From Pseudomonas sp. LBUM920 (GTDB lineage Bacteria; Pseudomonadota; Gammaproteobacteria; Pseudomonadales; Pseudomonadaceae), in NCBI RefSeq assembly GCF_003852315.1, contig NZ_CP027762.1:6469867-6533866 (forward strand): a stretch of 64,000 bases of DNA, read 5' to 3'. The notes beneath the pieces were generated by a model. The model was not told the DNA's origin, searched no databases, and saw nothing but the letters and a program-made list of their open reading frames with translations. Shown piece by piece: positions 1-6,797 of this stretch; position 1 is the first letter of the stretch, and each line of letters opens with the position of its first letter. The position numbers and the translations under genes are program-made.

Positions 1-245
1 TCCAGCAAGTCTTCACGCAAGGTGCAGCAGATGCAGCCGTTGCTCATCTCCACCAGTTTTTCTTCGGAGCGGTTGAGGGTGACGTCGCGCTGCACCTCGC
101 TGCCGTCGATGTTGATTTCGCTCATGTCGTTGACGATCACCGCCACCCGCAGGTTGTCGCGGTTGCGCAGGACGTAGTTGAGCAGCGTGCTTTTACCGGC
201 GCCGAGAAAGCCGGATAACACGGTAACGGGGAGACGATTGGGCAT
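1..245 (-). CDS. zigA: Zinc metallochaperone GTPase, COG0523 family (ZigA-like), 3' part outside window
   Basis: Only the first 81 codons are present; the rest lies beyond the left edge. The visible part has a P-loop (GFLGAGKST, residues 12-20) and the C-x-C-C metal motif (C71, C73, C74) that define the COG0523 G3E GTPases, which use GTP hydrolysis to hand zinc to client enzymes in the cytoplasm. It starts 27 bp after the dksA2 stop, so the two are probably co-transcribed from the Zur-type box at 711-725. The name zigA rests on the match to the Pseudomonas zinc-starvation cluster order (zigA, dksA2, unknown, amidase, folE2, carbonic anhydrase, pyrC2); the family assignment is firm, the paralogue name is an inference. 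Confidence 0.85.
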   Translation of the reverse strand, partial: MPNRLPVTVLSGFLGAGKSTLLNYVLRNRDNLRVAVIVNDMSEINIDGSEVQRDVTLNRSEEKLVEMSNGCICCTLREDLL

Positions 246-272
246 CAGGTGTTCCTCATCAGGGTTGGCCGG

Positions 273-677
273 TCAAATCGCCCGTTGATGGCGTTCGCGC
301 AGCTCTTCACGTTCTTTGGCTTCGATACTCAGGGTCGCTGTGGGGCGCAGCAGCAGGCGTTTCAGGCCAATGGGGTCACCGGTTTCACGGCACCAGCCGT
401 ATTCGCCACGGGCCAGCAGTTCAAGAGCGTCGTCGATCTTGTCCAGCAGCTTTTTTTCGCGTTCGAGCAGGCGCAGTTGCCATTGGCGCTGTTCTTCGGC
501 GCTGCCCACATCGGCGGGGTCGCTGTTGGTTTCCTGCTCACGCAGCACCAGGAACTCAGCGTCGATGCGTGCTTGCAGTTCAGAACGCTGGCCCAGCAGC
601 AGCTCGCGGAAGAAACCTTGCTGGGCTTCATTCATGTAATCGTTGGGCGATAGGGCAAGAAGGTCTTGTTCAGTCAT
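273..677 (-). CDS. dksA2: DksA2, transcription factor with degenerate zinc finger
   Basis: 134 aa, shorter than DksA (about 150). It keeps the coiled-coil tip acidic pair (D53, D56 in the DPAD segment) that enters the RNA polymerase secondary channel, and the C-terminal RPTA motif. Of the four zinc-finger cysteines only C96 remains; the others are T99, S117 and A120. This is the hallmark of DksA2, which can replace the zinc-dependent DksA in ppGpp-linked transcription control when zinc is scarce. A Zur-type palindrome lies 34 bp upstream of the start. First gene of a dksA2-zigA unit, divergent from the secreted unknown at 805. The Shine-Dalgarno sequence is weak. Confidence 0.93.
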   Translation of the reverse strand: MTEQDLLALSPNDYMNEAQQGFFRELLLGQRSELQARIDAEFLVLREQETNSDPADVGSAEEQRQWQLRLLEREKKLLDKIDDALELLARGEYGWCRETGDPIGLKRLLLRPTATLSIEAKEREELRERHQRAI

Positions 678-710
678 GGAGAGCGGTTCACGGGTCAGGC
701 TGTGTTTTCA

Positions 711-725
711 TGTTATAGTATAACA
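711..725. promoter_or_regulatory. Zur-type operator between dksA2 and the gene at 805
   Basis: Perfect inverted repeat with 7-bp arms around one central base (TGTTATA, G, TATAACA). It matches the gammaproteobacterial Zur core GTTATA-N-TATAAC. It lies in the 127-bp divergent region and could repress both directions when zinc is sufficient. Confidence 0.85.
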
Positions 726-804
726 ATACAATTAAGCCAATCCCCCTTGCTCGTCACGACGAAGGGCGCAATGCTTGAGCCCGTTCCGGTCCCCGAGAAA
801 CTTT

Positions 805-1173
805 ATGAGATACCTGGTGTGCGCCCTGTTGTTGGCAGTGGCAGGACCGGCCTGCGCACAAACGCCGAGTCTGTCGGCTACCTGCGTGCGCAGCGCCAAC
901 CTGCTGGCTTGCGTGGATCCGCTGGGGAATGCCTACAGCGTGGCGACTGCCGGCGGCACCACGTATTTGCGCGGTTTCGAGGTGATCGGGAAACGCTACT
1001 GGGCACAGACCAACAGCCGCTATGGGCAGTTGACGTTCTTTACCGGCTTGGCGTCCGACGGTGAGGCGTGGGTCGGCTACACGCGCCGCGTGGGCTGGAC
1101 CACCATCAACCGGTTTTCCAGCTCAGGCGGCACCAGCGCGAAGTTCACGTGCAGCCGCATTACCGGCTGTTAG
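805..1173 (+). CDS. Secreted protein of unknown function in the zinc-starvation cluster
   Basis: 122 aa. I do not recognise the family. Residues 1-18 form a signal peptide (hydrophobic core LVCALLLAV, small residues before the cleavage site ACA-Q). The mature part is rich in Gly, Thr and aromatic residues and has four cysteines, two close together near its N-terminus (SATC, LLAC) and two in the last ten residues (FTC, TGC), suggesting two disulfides in a small beta-rich periplasmic domain. An upstream in-frame ATG at 775 would add ten residues before the signal peptide, so 805 is preferred. Divergent from dksA2 across a Zur box, hence probably made in zinc starvation. Its stop codon overlaps that of the convergent amidase gene by four bases. 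Confidence 0.75.
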   Translation: MRYLVCALLLAVAGPACAQTPSLSATCVRSANLLACVDPLGNAYSVATAGGTTYLRGFEVIGKRYWAQTNSRYGQLTFFTGLASDGEAWVGYTRRVGWTTINRFSSSGGTSAKFTCSRITGC

Positions 1174-2381
1174 ACCTGGCCGCTCTTCTGCTCCTGAACC
1201 CACGCCATGTAGCTGTTCACCGGTGGGTTCTTCTCGAAGTACTTTTTCAGGCCTTCGAAAAGCCCATCCGCCACCGCCTGTTGATGGCGCGCGGTGACCA
1301 GCCGCTGGGCGTCCTGGGTGTTGGAAATGAACCCGGTCTCGACCAGGATCGACGGCACATCCGGTGACTTGAGCACCGCAAACCCTGCCTGCTCCACGCG
1401 CTTCTGGTGCAGCGTGGTGATGTTTTGCAGGCTGCCCAACACCGAGCTGCCCAGCTGCAGGCTGGAGGCGATGGTGGCGTTCATCGACATGTCGAGGATC
1501 ACCCCGGCCAGCATCGGGTCCTTGTCCTTGAGATTGAGCAAGGTGGTGGCGCCCAGCAGGTCTGCGCCATTTTCACGCTGCGCCATGAAGCGCGCCGTGG
1601 CGGAGGTGGCGCCGCCTTCAGACAACGCATACACCGACGCCCCGGAGGCCGTGAGCCGTGGCGCGGCGTCGGCGTGCACCGAGATGAACATATCCGCCTT
1701 GTGCTGACGGGCGATGTCCACGCGCTTGCGCAGCGGTACGAAAAAGTCGTCGTTGCGCACCAGTTTCACGTCAAAGCCCTTCTCACGCTTCAAGCGTTTG
1801 GCCAGCAATTGGGCGATGGACAGCACCACGTCCTTTTCGCGCTGGCCCTTGGAACCGATGGCGCCTGGGTCTTTGCCGCCGTGGCCGGGATCGACTACTA
1901 CGATGATGTCGCGCTTGGGATGCGCCTTGTCCACCGGCGCCACCAGAGGCTGCGGCTGCGCGGCGATCTGGCGCGGCGCGTGGGTGGCGCCGGTAAGGTC
2001 GAGTACCAGGCGATGACCTTGGCCATCCTGCGGCGGCAACAAGAAGCTGTTGAGCTGCATCGGTGCGGCCAGGTCCAGCACGATGCGCGTATCGGCTTTA
2101 CCAAAATGCCCGGAGCGGATCGAAGTGATTCCGCTGTTCTTCAAGGCCAACTGCGAGAAATCACCGCTGAGCCCGGCGCCGCTCAGGTCGATGATCACGC
2201 GTTCCGGTGAGGTCAGGGAAAAGGTCTTGTATTGCACCGGGCCGCTGAGGTCGAACACCAGCCGCAGTTTGTCGTCGGAGCGCCACAGGCGCGCATTACG
2301 AATCTGCGTGGCAAAAGCCCCCAATGGAAAGGTGAACAGCGGGCTGACCAGCAGCAGGTTGAGGAGCTGACGTCTGTGCAT
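1170..2381 (-). CDS. amiA: N-acetylmuramoyl-L-alanine amidase (AMIN plus Amidase_3), zinc-starvation paralogue
   Basis: 403 aa from the chosen start. Residues 1-24 are a signal peptide, about 27-135 an AMIN targeting domain, and 158-390 an Amidase_3 catalytic domain with the zinc ligands H167 (DPGHGG), E182 and H236 (SVHADA) and the catalytic Glu in a VETGF segment. It cleaves the amide between MurNAc and L-Ala in periplasmic peptidoglycan. An in-frame ATG at 2420 would put 13 residues before the signal peptide, so 2381 is preferred. Transcribed away from folE2 with a Zur box between them. The zinc ligands are intact, so unlike DksA2 this paralogue is not visibly zinc-free; a high-affinity backup or a cell-wall role in starvation are both possible. 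Confidence 0.9.
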   Translation of the reverse strand: MHRRQLLNLLLVSPLFTFPLGAFATQIRNARLWRSDDKLRLVFDLSGPVQYKTFSLTSPERVIIDLSGAGLSGDFSQLALKNSGITSIRSGHFGKADTRIVLDLAAPMQLNSFLLPPQDGQGHRLVLDLTGATHAPRQIAAQPQPLVAPVDKAHPKRDIIVVVDPGHGGKDPGAIGSKGQREKDVVLSIAQLLAKRLKREKGFDVKLVRNDDFFVPLRKRVDIARQHKADMFISVHADAAPRLTASGASVYALSEGGATSATARFMAQRENGADLLGATTLLNLKDKDPMLAGVILDMSMNATIASSLQLGSSVLGSLQNITTLHQKRVEQAGFAVLKSPDVPSILVETGFISNTQDAQRLVTARHQQAVADGLFEGLKKYFEKNPPVNSYMAWVQEQKSGQV

Positions 2382-2464
2382 GACATATACCGCGAATAGA
2401 GGAGCGTCCCTGCTCGACATGACTGAAGAAAGGCTGGAGCAGAAAAATCATCGTCGACTCAATA

Positions 2465-2477
2465 GTTATAATATAAC
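2465..2477. promoter_or_regulatory. Zur-type operator between amiA and folE2
   Basis: Perfect 6-bp inverted repeat with one central base (GTTATA, A, TATAAC), 33 bp before the chosen folE2 start and 84 bp before amiA. It probably controls the folE2-to-pyrC2 operon and the amidase together. Confidence 0.85.
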
Positions 2478-2509
2478 ATGTCTTTTTATTTCCAACGATG
2501 GACCTGCTC

Positions 2510-3406
2510 ATGAATGCGCTGACTCTGCCGGATATCGCCGCGCAGGCTTCACGCCAAGCCTTGCCGCTCGACTGGGTAGGCATGTGCGGCATCGCCTTGC
2601 CCATTCTTATCGACGGCCAACGCCTGACTGCCTCCGCCGATGCCGGCGTGAGCCTGGACGACGGCGAGGCCCGCGGCATTCATATGTCGCGCCTGTACCT
2701 GGCCCTGGAAATGCTCGACCAGCAGCTTCTTACGCCTGCACTTCTGCGTAATGTACTGCAGCGCTTTCTACAGAGTCATGAAGGATTATCTAAGAACGCC
2801 TACCTACGAATTCACACGGATTTGCTGCTTAAACGCCCGGCGTTGGTCAGCCCATTGGCTGGCTGGAAAGGCTACCCGGTGTGCATTGAGGCACGTCTGG
2901 AAAATCAGATGTTCCACGTGGAACTAAAAATTGACGTTACTTATTCCTCGACCTGCCCCTGCTCCGCTGCGCTCGCCAGGCAATTGATTCAGCAGCAATT
3001 TCTTCAAGATTTCGCCGGCACGCCGCTGCAACACGAAGACGTACTCACGTGGCTCGGCAGCGCCAACGGCATCGTCGCCACGCCCCACAGCCAACGCAGC
3101 AGCGCCCAGCTCTCGATTGAGTTGGACGCCAATCAGTCCACTTTGCCGCTCACCGACCTGATCGATGACGTCGAAGCTGCGCTCGGCACCGCCGTGCAAA
3201 CCGCGGTGAAGCGTGCGGACGAACAAGCCTTCGCCTTGGCCAACGGGCAGAACCTGATGTTCTGTGAAGACGCCGCACGCCGCCTCAACCTCGCCTTGAA
3301 ACGCTCGGATGCCGTCAAAGCCTTCCACCTGAAAGTGATCCACGCCGAAAGCCTGCACGCGCACGATGCCGTGGCTGAAAGCCGCTGGACGAGAGACTCT
3401 GCATGA
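2510..3406 (+). CDS. folE2: GTP cyclohydrolase FolE2 (type IB)
   Basis: 298 aa. Converts GTP to 7,8-dihydroneopterin triphosphate, the first step of folate synthesis. FolE2 works with metals other than zinc and replaces zinc-dependent FolE in starvation. The family signature around the catalytic cysteine is visible (STCPCSAA, C149 and C151). An in-frame ATG at 2498 is possible, but 2510 gives the usual MNALTLPD start and has a TGGA stretch in front. First gene of a seven-gene operon: its stop overlaps the ABC ATPase start (ATGA). The coding sequence contains a parS-like palindrome at 2910-2925. Confidence 0.95.
   Translation: MNALTLPDIAAQASRQALPLDWVGMCGIALPILIDGQRLTASADAGVSLDDGEARGIHMSRLYLALEMLDQQLLTPALLRNVLQRFLQSHEGLSKNAYLRIHTDLLLKRPALVSPLAGWKGYPVCIEARLENQMFHVELKIDVTYSSTCPCSAALARQLIQQQFLQDFAGTPLQHEDVLTWLGSANGIVATPHSQRSSAQLSIELDANQSTLPLTDLIDDVEAALGTAVQTAVKRADEQAFALANGQNLMFCEDAARRLNLALKRSDAVKAFHLKVIHAESLHAHDAVAESRWTRDSA
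2910..2925. promoter_or_regulatory. parS-like ParB-binding palindrome inside folE2
   Basis: 16-mer whose inner 14 bases (2911-2924, GTTCCACGTGGAAC) are a perfect palindrome matching the Pseudomonas parS core. Only the outermost base pair of the 16-mer is unmatched (T/T). It encodes Phe-His-Val-Glu in folE2. It lies about 61 kb from dnaA, and parB is in this window. I saw no second copy. Chance occurrence with protein constraint cannot be excluded. Confidence 0.6.
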
Positions 3407-4071
3407 TCACCTGTAACGCTTTGCGCTGGGGTGCACCTGGGCAACCGCTCACCCCAGCGCTGGATTTGACCCTGGAAAAAGGCAGCCTCACCGGCATCAT
3501 CGGCGCCAACGGCACCGGCAAAAGCAGCCTGCTCAAAGTGATCGCCGGCTTGCAAAAATCGCTGGCGGGCAAGGTCAGTGTGGAGGTTCCTCGCCGTGGT
3601 GGCCTGTCGTTCCTGCCGCAGCAGCAGCACTTGGATCGCCAGTTCCCCATCAGCTTGCAAGAGCTGGTCGCCGCCGGCTTCTGGGGCACCCAGCTCACGC
3701 CACCCCAACGCAACGGACGTCTGCAGGCAGTCCTGGAGGACTGGTGCCTCAGTGGGCTGGAACATCGCCCGCTGATGGCCTTGTCCGGCGGCGAACTGCA
3801 ACGCGCCCTGCTCGCCCGCATGAGCCTCGCCGAAGCGCCCGTGTTGTTGCTCGACGAACCCCATGCCGCCCTCGATGAAGACGGACAGGCGCTGTGCTGG
3901 AAACACATTCACGCCTGGCACGACCAAGGCCGCACGATCATCGTCGTCTGTCACGACCTGGCCTCCGTGCGCCACTACACCCAGCACGTGGTGCAGATCA
4001 AAAGCACCGGCTGCGTGTTCGGCCCCAGCAAAGAGCTGATCCGCCCGCAAGCTCACATGCAGGTGGCCTGA
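3403..4071 (+). CDS. Metal ABC transporter ATP-binding protein (ZnuC-like)
   Basis: 222 aa. Complete ABC ATPase: Walker A GANGTGKS (34-41), signature LSGGE (127-131), Walker B LLLDE (148-152), H-loop His184. It energises metal import through the membrane partner encoded next. The start overlaps the folE2 stop by four bases and the stop overlaps the permease start (TGATG), so the three are translationally coupled. The family is that of zinc/manganese (ZnuC/MntB-type) importers. Because Pseudomonas usually has a separate znuABC next to zur, this is probably a second, Zur-regulated importer; I leave the symbol blank. Confidence 0.92.
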   Translation: MITCNALRWGAPGQPLTPALDLTLEKGSLTGIIGANGTGKSSLLKVIAGLQKSLAGKVSVEVPRRGGLSFLPQQQHLDRQFPISLQELVAAGFWGTQLTPPQRNGRLQAVLEDWCLSGLEHRPLMALSGGELQRALLARMSLAEAPVLLLDEPHAALDEDGQALCWKHIHAWHDQGRTIIVVCHDLASVRHYTQHVVQIKSTGCVFGPSKELIRPQAHMQVA

Positions 4072-4937
4072 TGCATTTTGCCGCCCACCTGTGGATGCCT
4101 TTCTTCGACTTCGTGTTCATGCGCCGCGCACTCATCGGCGGGCTGGTGCTCGCCTGCAGCACGGCGCCGCTGGGTGTGTTTCTGATCCTGCGGCGCATGA
4201 GCCTGATCGGCGACGCCGTGGCTCACGGCATCCTGCCCGGCGCCGCGCTTGGCTTCTGGTTTGCCGGGCTGAGCCTGCCCGCGCTGACCATCGGCGGTCT
4301 TGGCGCCGGCCTGAGCATGGCCGGTTTATCCGCGTGGATCACCCGCCGCACCGGCCTGCGTGAAGACGCCAGCCTCGCTGCCATCTACCCGATCTCCCTC
4401 GCCGCCGGCGTGCTGATCCTCGGCATCGCAGGCAAACGCCTGGACCTGCTGCACCTGCTGTTCGGGTCCGCATTGGCCGTGGATGAAACCACCCTCACCG
4501 GGATGCTCTGGGTCTCCGGTTTCAGCCTGATCGCCATGGCGCTGATCTACAAACCGTTGCTACTCGACACCCTGGACCCACTGTTCCTGCAAACCGTCAG
4601 CCGCCTCGGCCCGCTCGCTCATGGGTTATTTCTGACCTTGGTGGTGCTGAACCTGGTGATCGGTTTCCAGGCCATCGGCGCGTTGATGGTGGTGGGGTTG
4701 ATGATGTTGCCGGCGATTGCTTCACGCTTCTGGAGCCGGCGCCTGCCGGTGTTGATTGCAGTATCGGCGGTGCTGGGATGCCTGTCGGTGTGGTTCGGTT
4801 TGTTGCTGTCGTTCTACTACTCACTGCCCAGCGGCCCGGCCATCGTGCTGGTGGCAGGCGGCGGGTATTTGCTGTCCGTGGTCTTCGGTCCGGTGCACGG
4901 CTTGCTGCGCCGCCCGCCCTTGCTTACATCCCAATGA
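4071..4937 (+). CDS. Metal ABC transporter permease (ZnuB-like)
   Basis: 288 aa integral membrane protein of the ABC-3 family, with about eight hydrophobic helices spread evenly along the chain and the conserved cytoplasmic stretch LRRMSLIGDAVAHG near residues 42-55. It forms the transmembrane channel for divalent metal import. The ATG at 4071 overlaps the upstream stop codon and is the natural coupled start; longer reading upstream would run into the ATPase gene. It is followed by the binding protein. Confidence 0.92.
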   Translation: MHFAAHLWMPFFDFVFMRRALIGGLVLACSTAPLGVFLILRRMSLIGDAVAHGILPGAALGFWFAGLSLPALTIGGLGAGLSMAGLSAWITRRTGLREDASLAAIYPISLAAGVLILGIAGKRLDLLHLLFGSALAVDETTLTGMLWVSGFSLIAMALIYKPLLLDTLDPLFLQTVSRLGPLAHGLFLTLVVLNLVIGFQAIGALMVVGLMMLPAIASRFWSRRLPVLIAVSAVLGCLSVWFGLLLSFYYSLPSGPAIVLVAGGGYLLSVVFGPVHGLLRRPPLLTSQ

Positions 4938-4948
4938 GGTGTTTCCCG

Positions 4949-5827
4949 ATGCGCGCTTTACTCGTGATGTTCAGCCTTCTGCTGCCCTTGTCGATGGCTC
5001 AGGCCGCCGACAAACTTCAAGTGGTTACCAGCTTCAGTATTCTGGATGACATCACCCACCAGATCGGTGGCGATCACATCCAGATCAGCAACATGGTCGG
5101 CCCGGACGCCGACGCCCATACCTACGAACCCACGCCGGACGACGCCAAGGCGCTGCTCAAGGCCCGGGTCATCATCAAGAATGGCCTTGGCTTTGAACCC
5201 TGGCTGGACCGCCTGGTGACCAGCACCGAAACAAAAGCCACGGTCGTAACCGCCAGCAAAGGCGTGATCTCTCACACCATGGAAGAAGACGGTGAAACCA
5301 TCCCCGACCCGCACGCCTGGCATAACCTGGCCAACGCCGAAATCTATGTGAACAACATCACCAAAGCGTTGATTGCCGCCGACCCGGCCAACAAAGCCGA
5401 TTACCAGCGCAACAGCCAAACCTACCTGAAAGAAATCTACCGCTTGCTGGCCGAGGCCAAGACCAAGTTCGGCGCGCTGCCACCGGGCAACCGACGCATC
5501 GTCACCTCGCATGACGCCTTCGGTTACCTGGGCCAGGCTTACGGCATTCAGTTCCTCGCGCCCCAGGGTCTGTCGACTGAACGCGAACCGTCTGCCGCCG
5601 AGGTCGCTGCGCTGATCACCCAGATCCGCAAAGACAAGGTCAAAGCCGTGTTCATGGAAAACATCAAAGACTCACGCCTGCTCAAGCAGATTGCTGACGA
5701 AAGCGGCGCGCAGATCGGCGGCACGTTGTACTCCGACGCCCTCGCCGCCCAAGGCCCGGCCAGCACCTTCACCGGGCTGTTCGAATACAACCTCAACACC
5801 CTGTGCGCAGCCCTGAGCAAGCCATGA
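4949..5827 (+). CDS. Periplasmic metal-binding protein of the ABC importer (ZnuA/TroA family)
   Basis: 292 aa with a cleavable signal peptide (residues 1-19). The cluster A-I metal site is readable: H57 (DAHTYEP), H122 (PHAW), H188 (SHDAF) and D263 (YSDAL). It lacks the His/Asp-rich loop typical of ZnuA, which suggests a different affinity or metal range from the main zinc-binding protein. A GAGGT Shine-Dalgarno 8 bases before 4949 decides the start over the ATG at 4934 that overlaps the permease stop. Its stop overlaps the hisI paralogue start. Confidence 0.93.
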   Translation: MRALLVMFSLLLPLSMAQAADKLQVVTSFSILDDITHQIGGDHIQISNMVGPDADAHTYEPTPDDAKALLKARVIIKNGLGFEPWLDRLVTSTETKATVVTASKGVISHTMEEDGETIPDPHAWHNLANAEIYVNNITKALIAADPANKADYQRNSQTYLKEIYRLLAEAKTKFGALPPGNRRIVTSHDAFGYLGQAYGIQFLAPQGLSTEREPSAAEVAALITQIRKDKVKAVFMENIKDSRLLKQIADESGAQIGGTLYSDALAAQGPASTFTGLFEYNLNTLCAALSKP

Positions 5828-6237
5828 CCTTGAGCCTGCTCGACCTGGAAGAGGCTGCCATGGGCAGCCGCTTTCCACTCGACACCGTGCTCGACGCCGT
5901 GGCATGGAACAGCGATGGCCTGATTGCCGCCGTCGTCCAGCAACACGGCAGCGGCGAGGTGTTGATGCTGGCCTGGATGAACCGCCAGGCCCTCACCGAA
6001 ACCCTGGCCACCGGGCAAGTCTGCTATTGGTCGCGCTCGCGCGGGCAGCTGTGGCGCAAAGGTGAAAGCTCCGGCCACTGGCAACAACTGGTCGAGGCCC
6101 GGCTGGATTGCGACGGCGACGCAGTGCTGCTGATCGTCGACCAACAAGGCCCGGCCTGCCACACCGGCCGGCCCACCTGCTTCTACAACGCCATCGACGG
6201 CGCCTACGTTCATGTCATTACGGAGCCCTCTGCATGA
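5824..6237 (+). CDS. hisI2: HisI paralogue, phosphoribosyl-AMP cyclohydrolase
   Basis: 137 aa, the size of stand-alone HisI. HisI opens the adenine ring of phosphoribosyl-AMP in histidine synthesis. The active-site strand has the DCDGD motif (D95, C96, D97, D99) and the two further zinc cysteines C112 and C119, so the complete magnesium and zinc ligand set of the family is kept. Coupled at both ends by 4-base overlaps. Lying in a Zur-type operon rather than with his genes, it is probably the zinc-starvation backup copy. It has an N-terminal leader (residues 1-20) ahead of the usual start of homology. Confidence 0.9.
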   Translation: MTLSLLDLEEAAMGSRFPLDTVLDAVAWNSDGLIAAVVQQHGSGEVLMLAWMNRQALTETLATGQVCYWSRSRGQLWRKGESSGHWQQLVEARLDCDGDAVLLIVDQQGPACHTGRPTCFYNAIDGAYVHVITEPSA

Positions 6238-6794
6238 TCCGCAAGAACCCTTCCGGCGATCTGCCGGTGATTGCCGAATCGGCCTACGTGGATAAAACCG
6301 CGATCATCTGCGGCAAGGTCATCATCGGCGAGAACGTCTTCGTCGGCCCTTACGCCGTGATCCGCGCTGACGAAGTCGACGCCACCGGCGACATGGACCC
6401 GATCACCATCGGCGCCAATTCGAACATTCAGGACGGCGTGGTCATTCACTCCAAATCCGGCGCGGCGGTGACCATTGGAGAATTTACCTCCATCGCGCAT
6501 CGCTCCATCGTCCATGGCCCCTGCACCGTCGGCGACCGCGTGTTTATCGGCTTCAACAGCGTGCTGTTCAACTGCGCCGTCGGCGATGGCTGCGTGGTGC
6601 GCCACAACTCGGTGGTCGACGGCCGCGACTTGCCCGCCGCGTTCTATGTGCCCTCCACCACCCGCATCGGCCCGAACACCGACCTGTCGCAATTCCCGCC
6701 GGTGAGTGTCAGCGCCTCGGAGTTTTCTGAAGACGTGGCGCGCACCAACGTCGACCTGGTGCGTGGTTACAAAGCCCTGCAAAACGAGTTCTGA
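6234..6794 (+). CDS. Gamma-class carbonic anhydrase-like hexapeptide-repeat protein
   Basis: 186 aa. Repeated hexapeptides (such as IIGENV, TIGANS, TIGEFT) fold a left-handed beta-helix trimer. The three metal histidines of gamma carbonic anhydrases are at the right spacing: H72, H89 and H94. It would interconvert CO2 and bicarbonate in the cytoplasm and may use iron or cobalt instead of zinc, which fits its place in a zinc-sparing operon as a stand-in for zinc-only beta enzymes. ATGA overlap with the hisI paralogue; pyrC2 follows after 3 bases. Confidence 0.88.
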   Translation: MIRKNPSGDLPVIAESAYVDKTAIICGKVIIGENVFVGPYAVIRADEVDATGDMDPITIGANSNIQDGVVIHSKSGAAVTIGEFTSIAHRSIVHGPCTVGDRVFIGFNSVLFNCAVGDGCVVRHNSVVDGRDLPAAFYVPSTTRIGPNTDLSQFPPVSVSASEFSEDVARTNVDLVRGYKALQNEF

Positions 6795-6797
6795 ACC

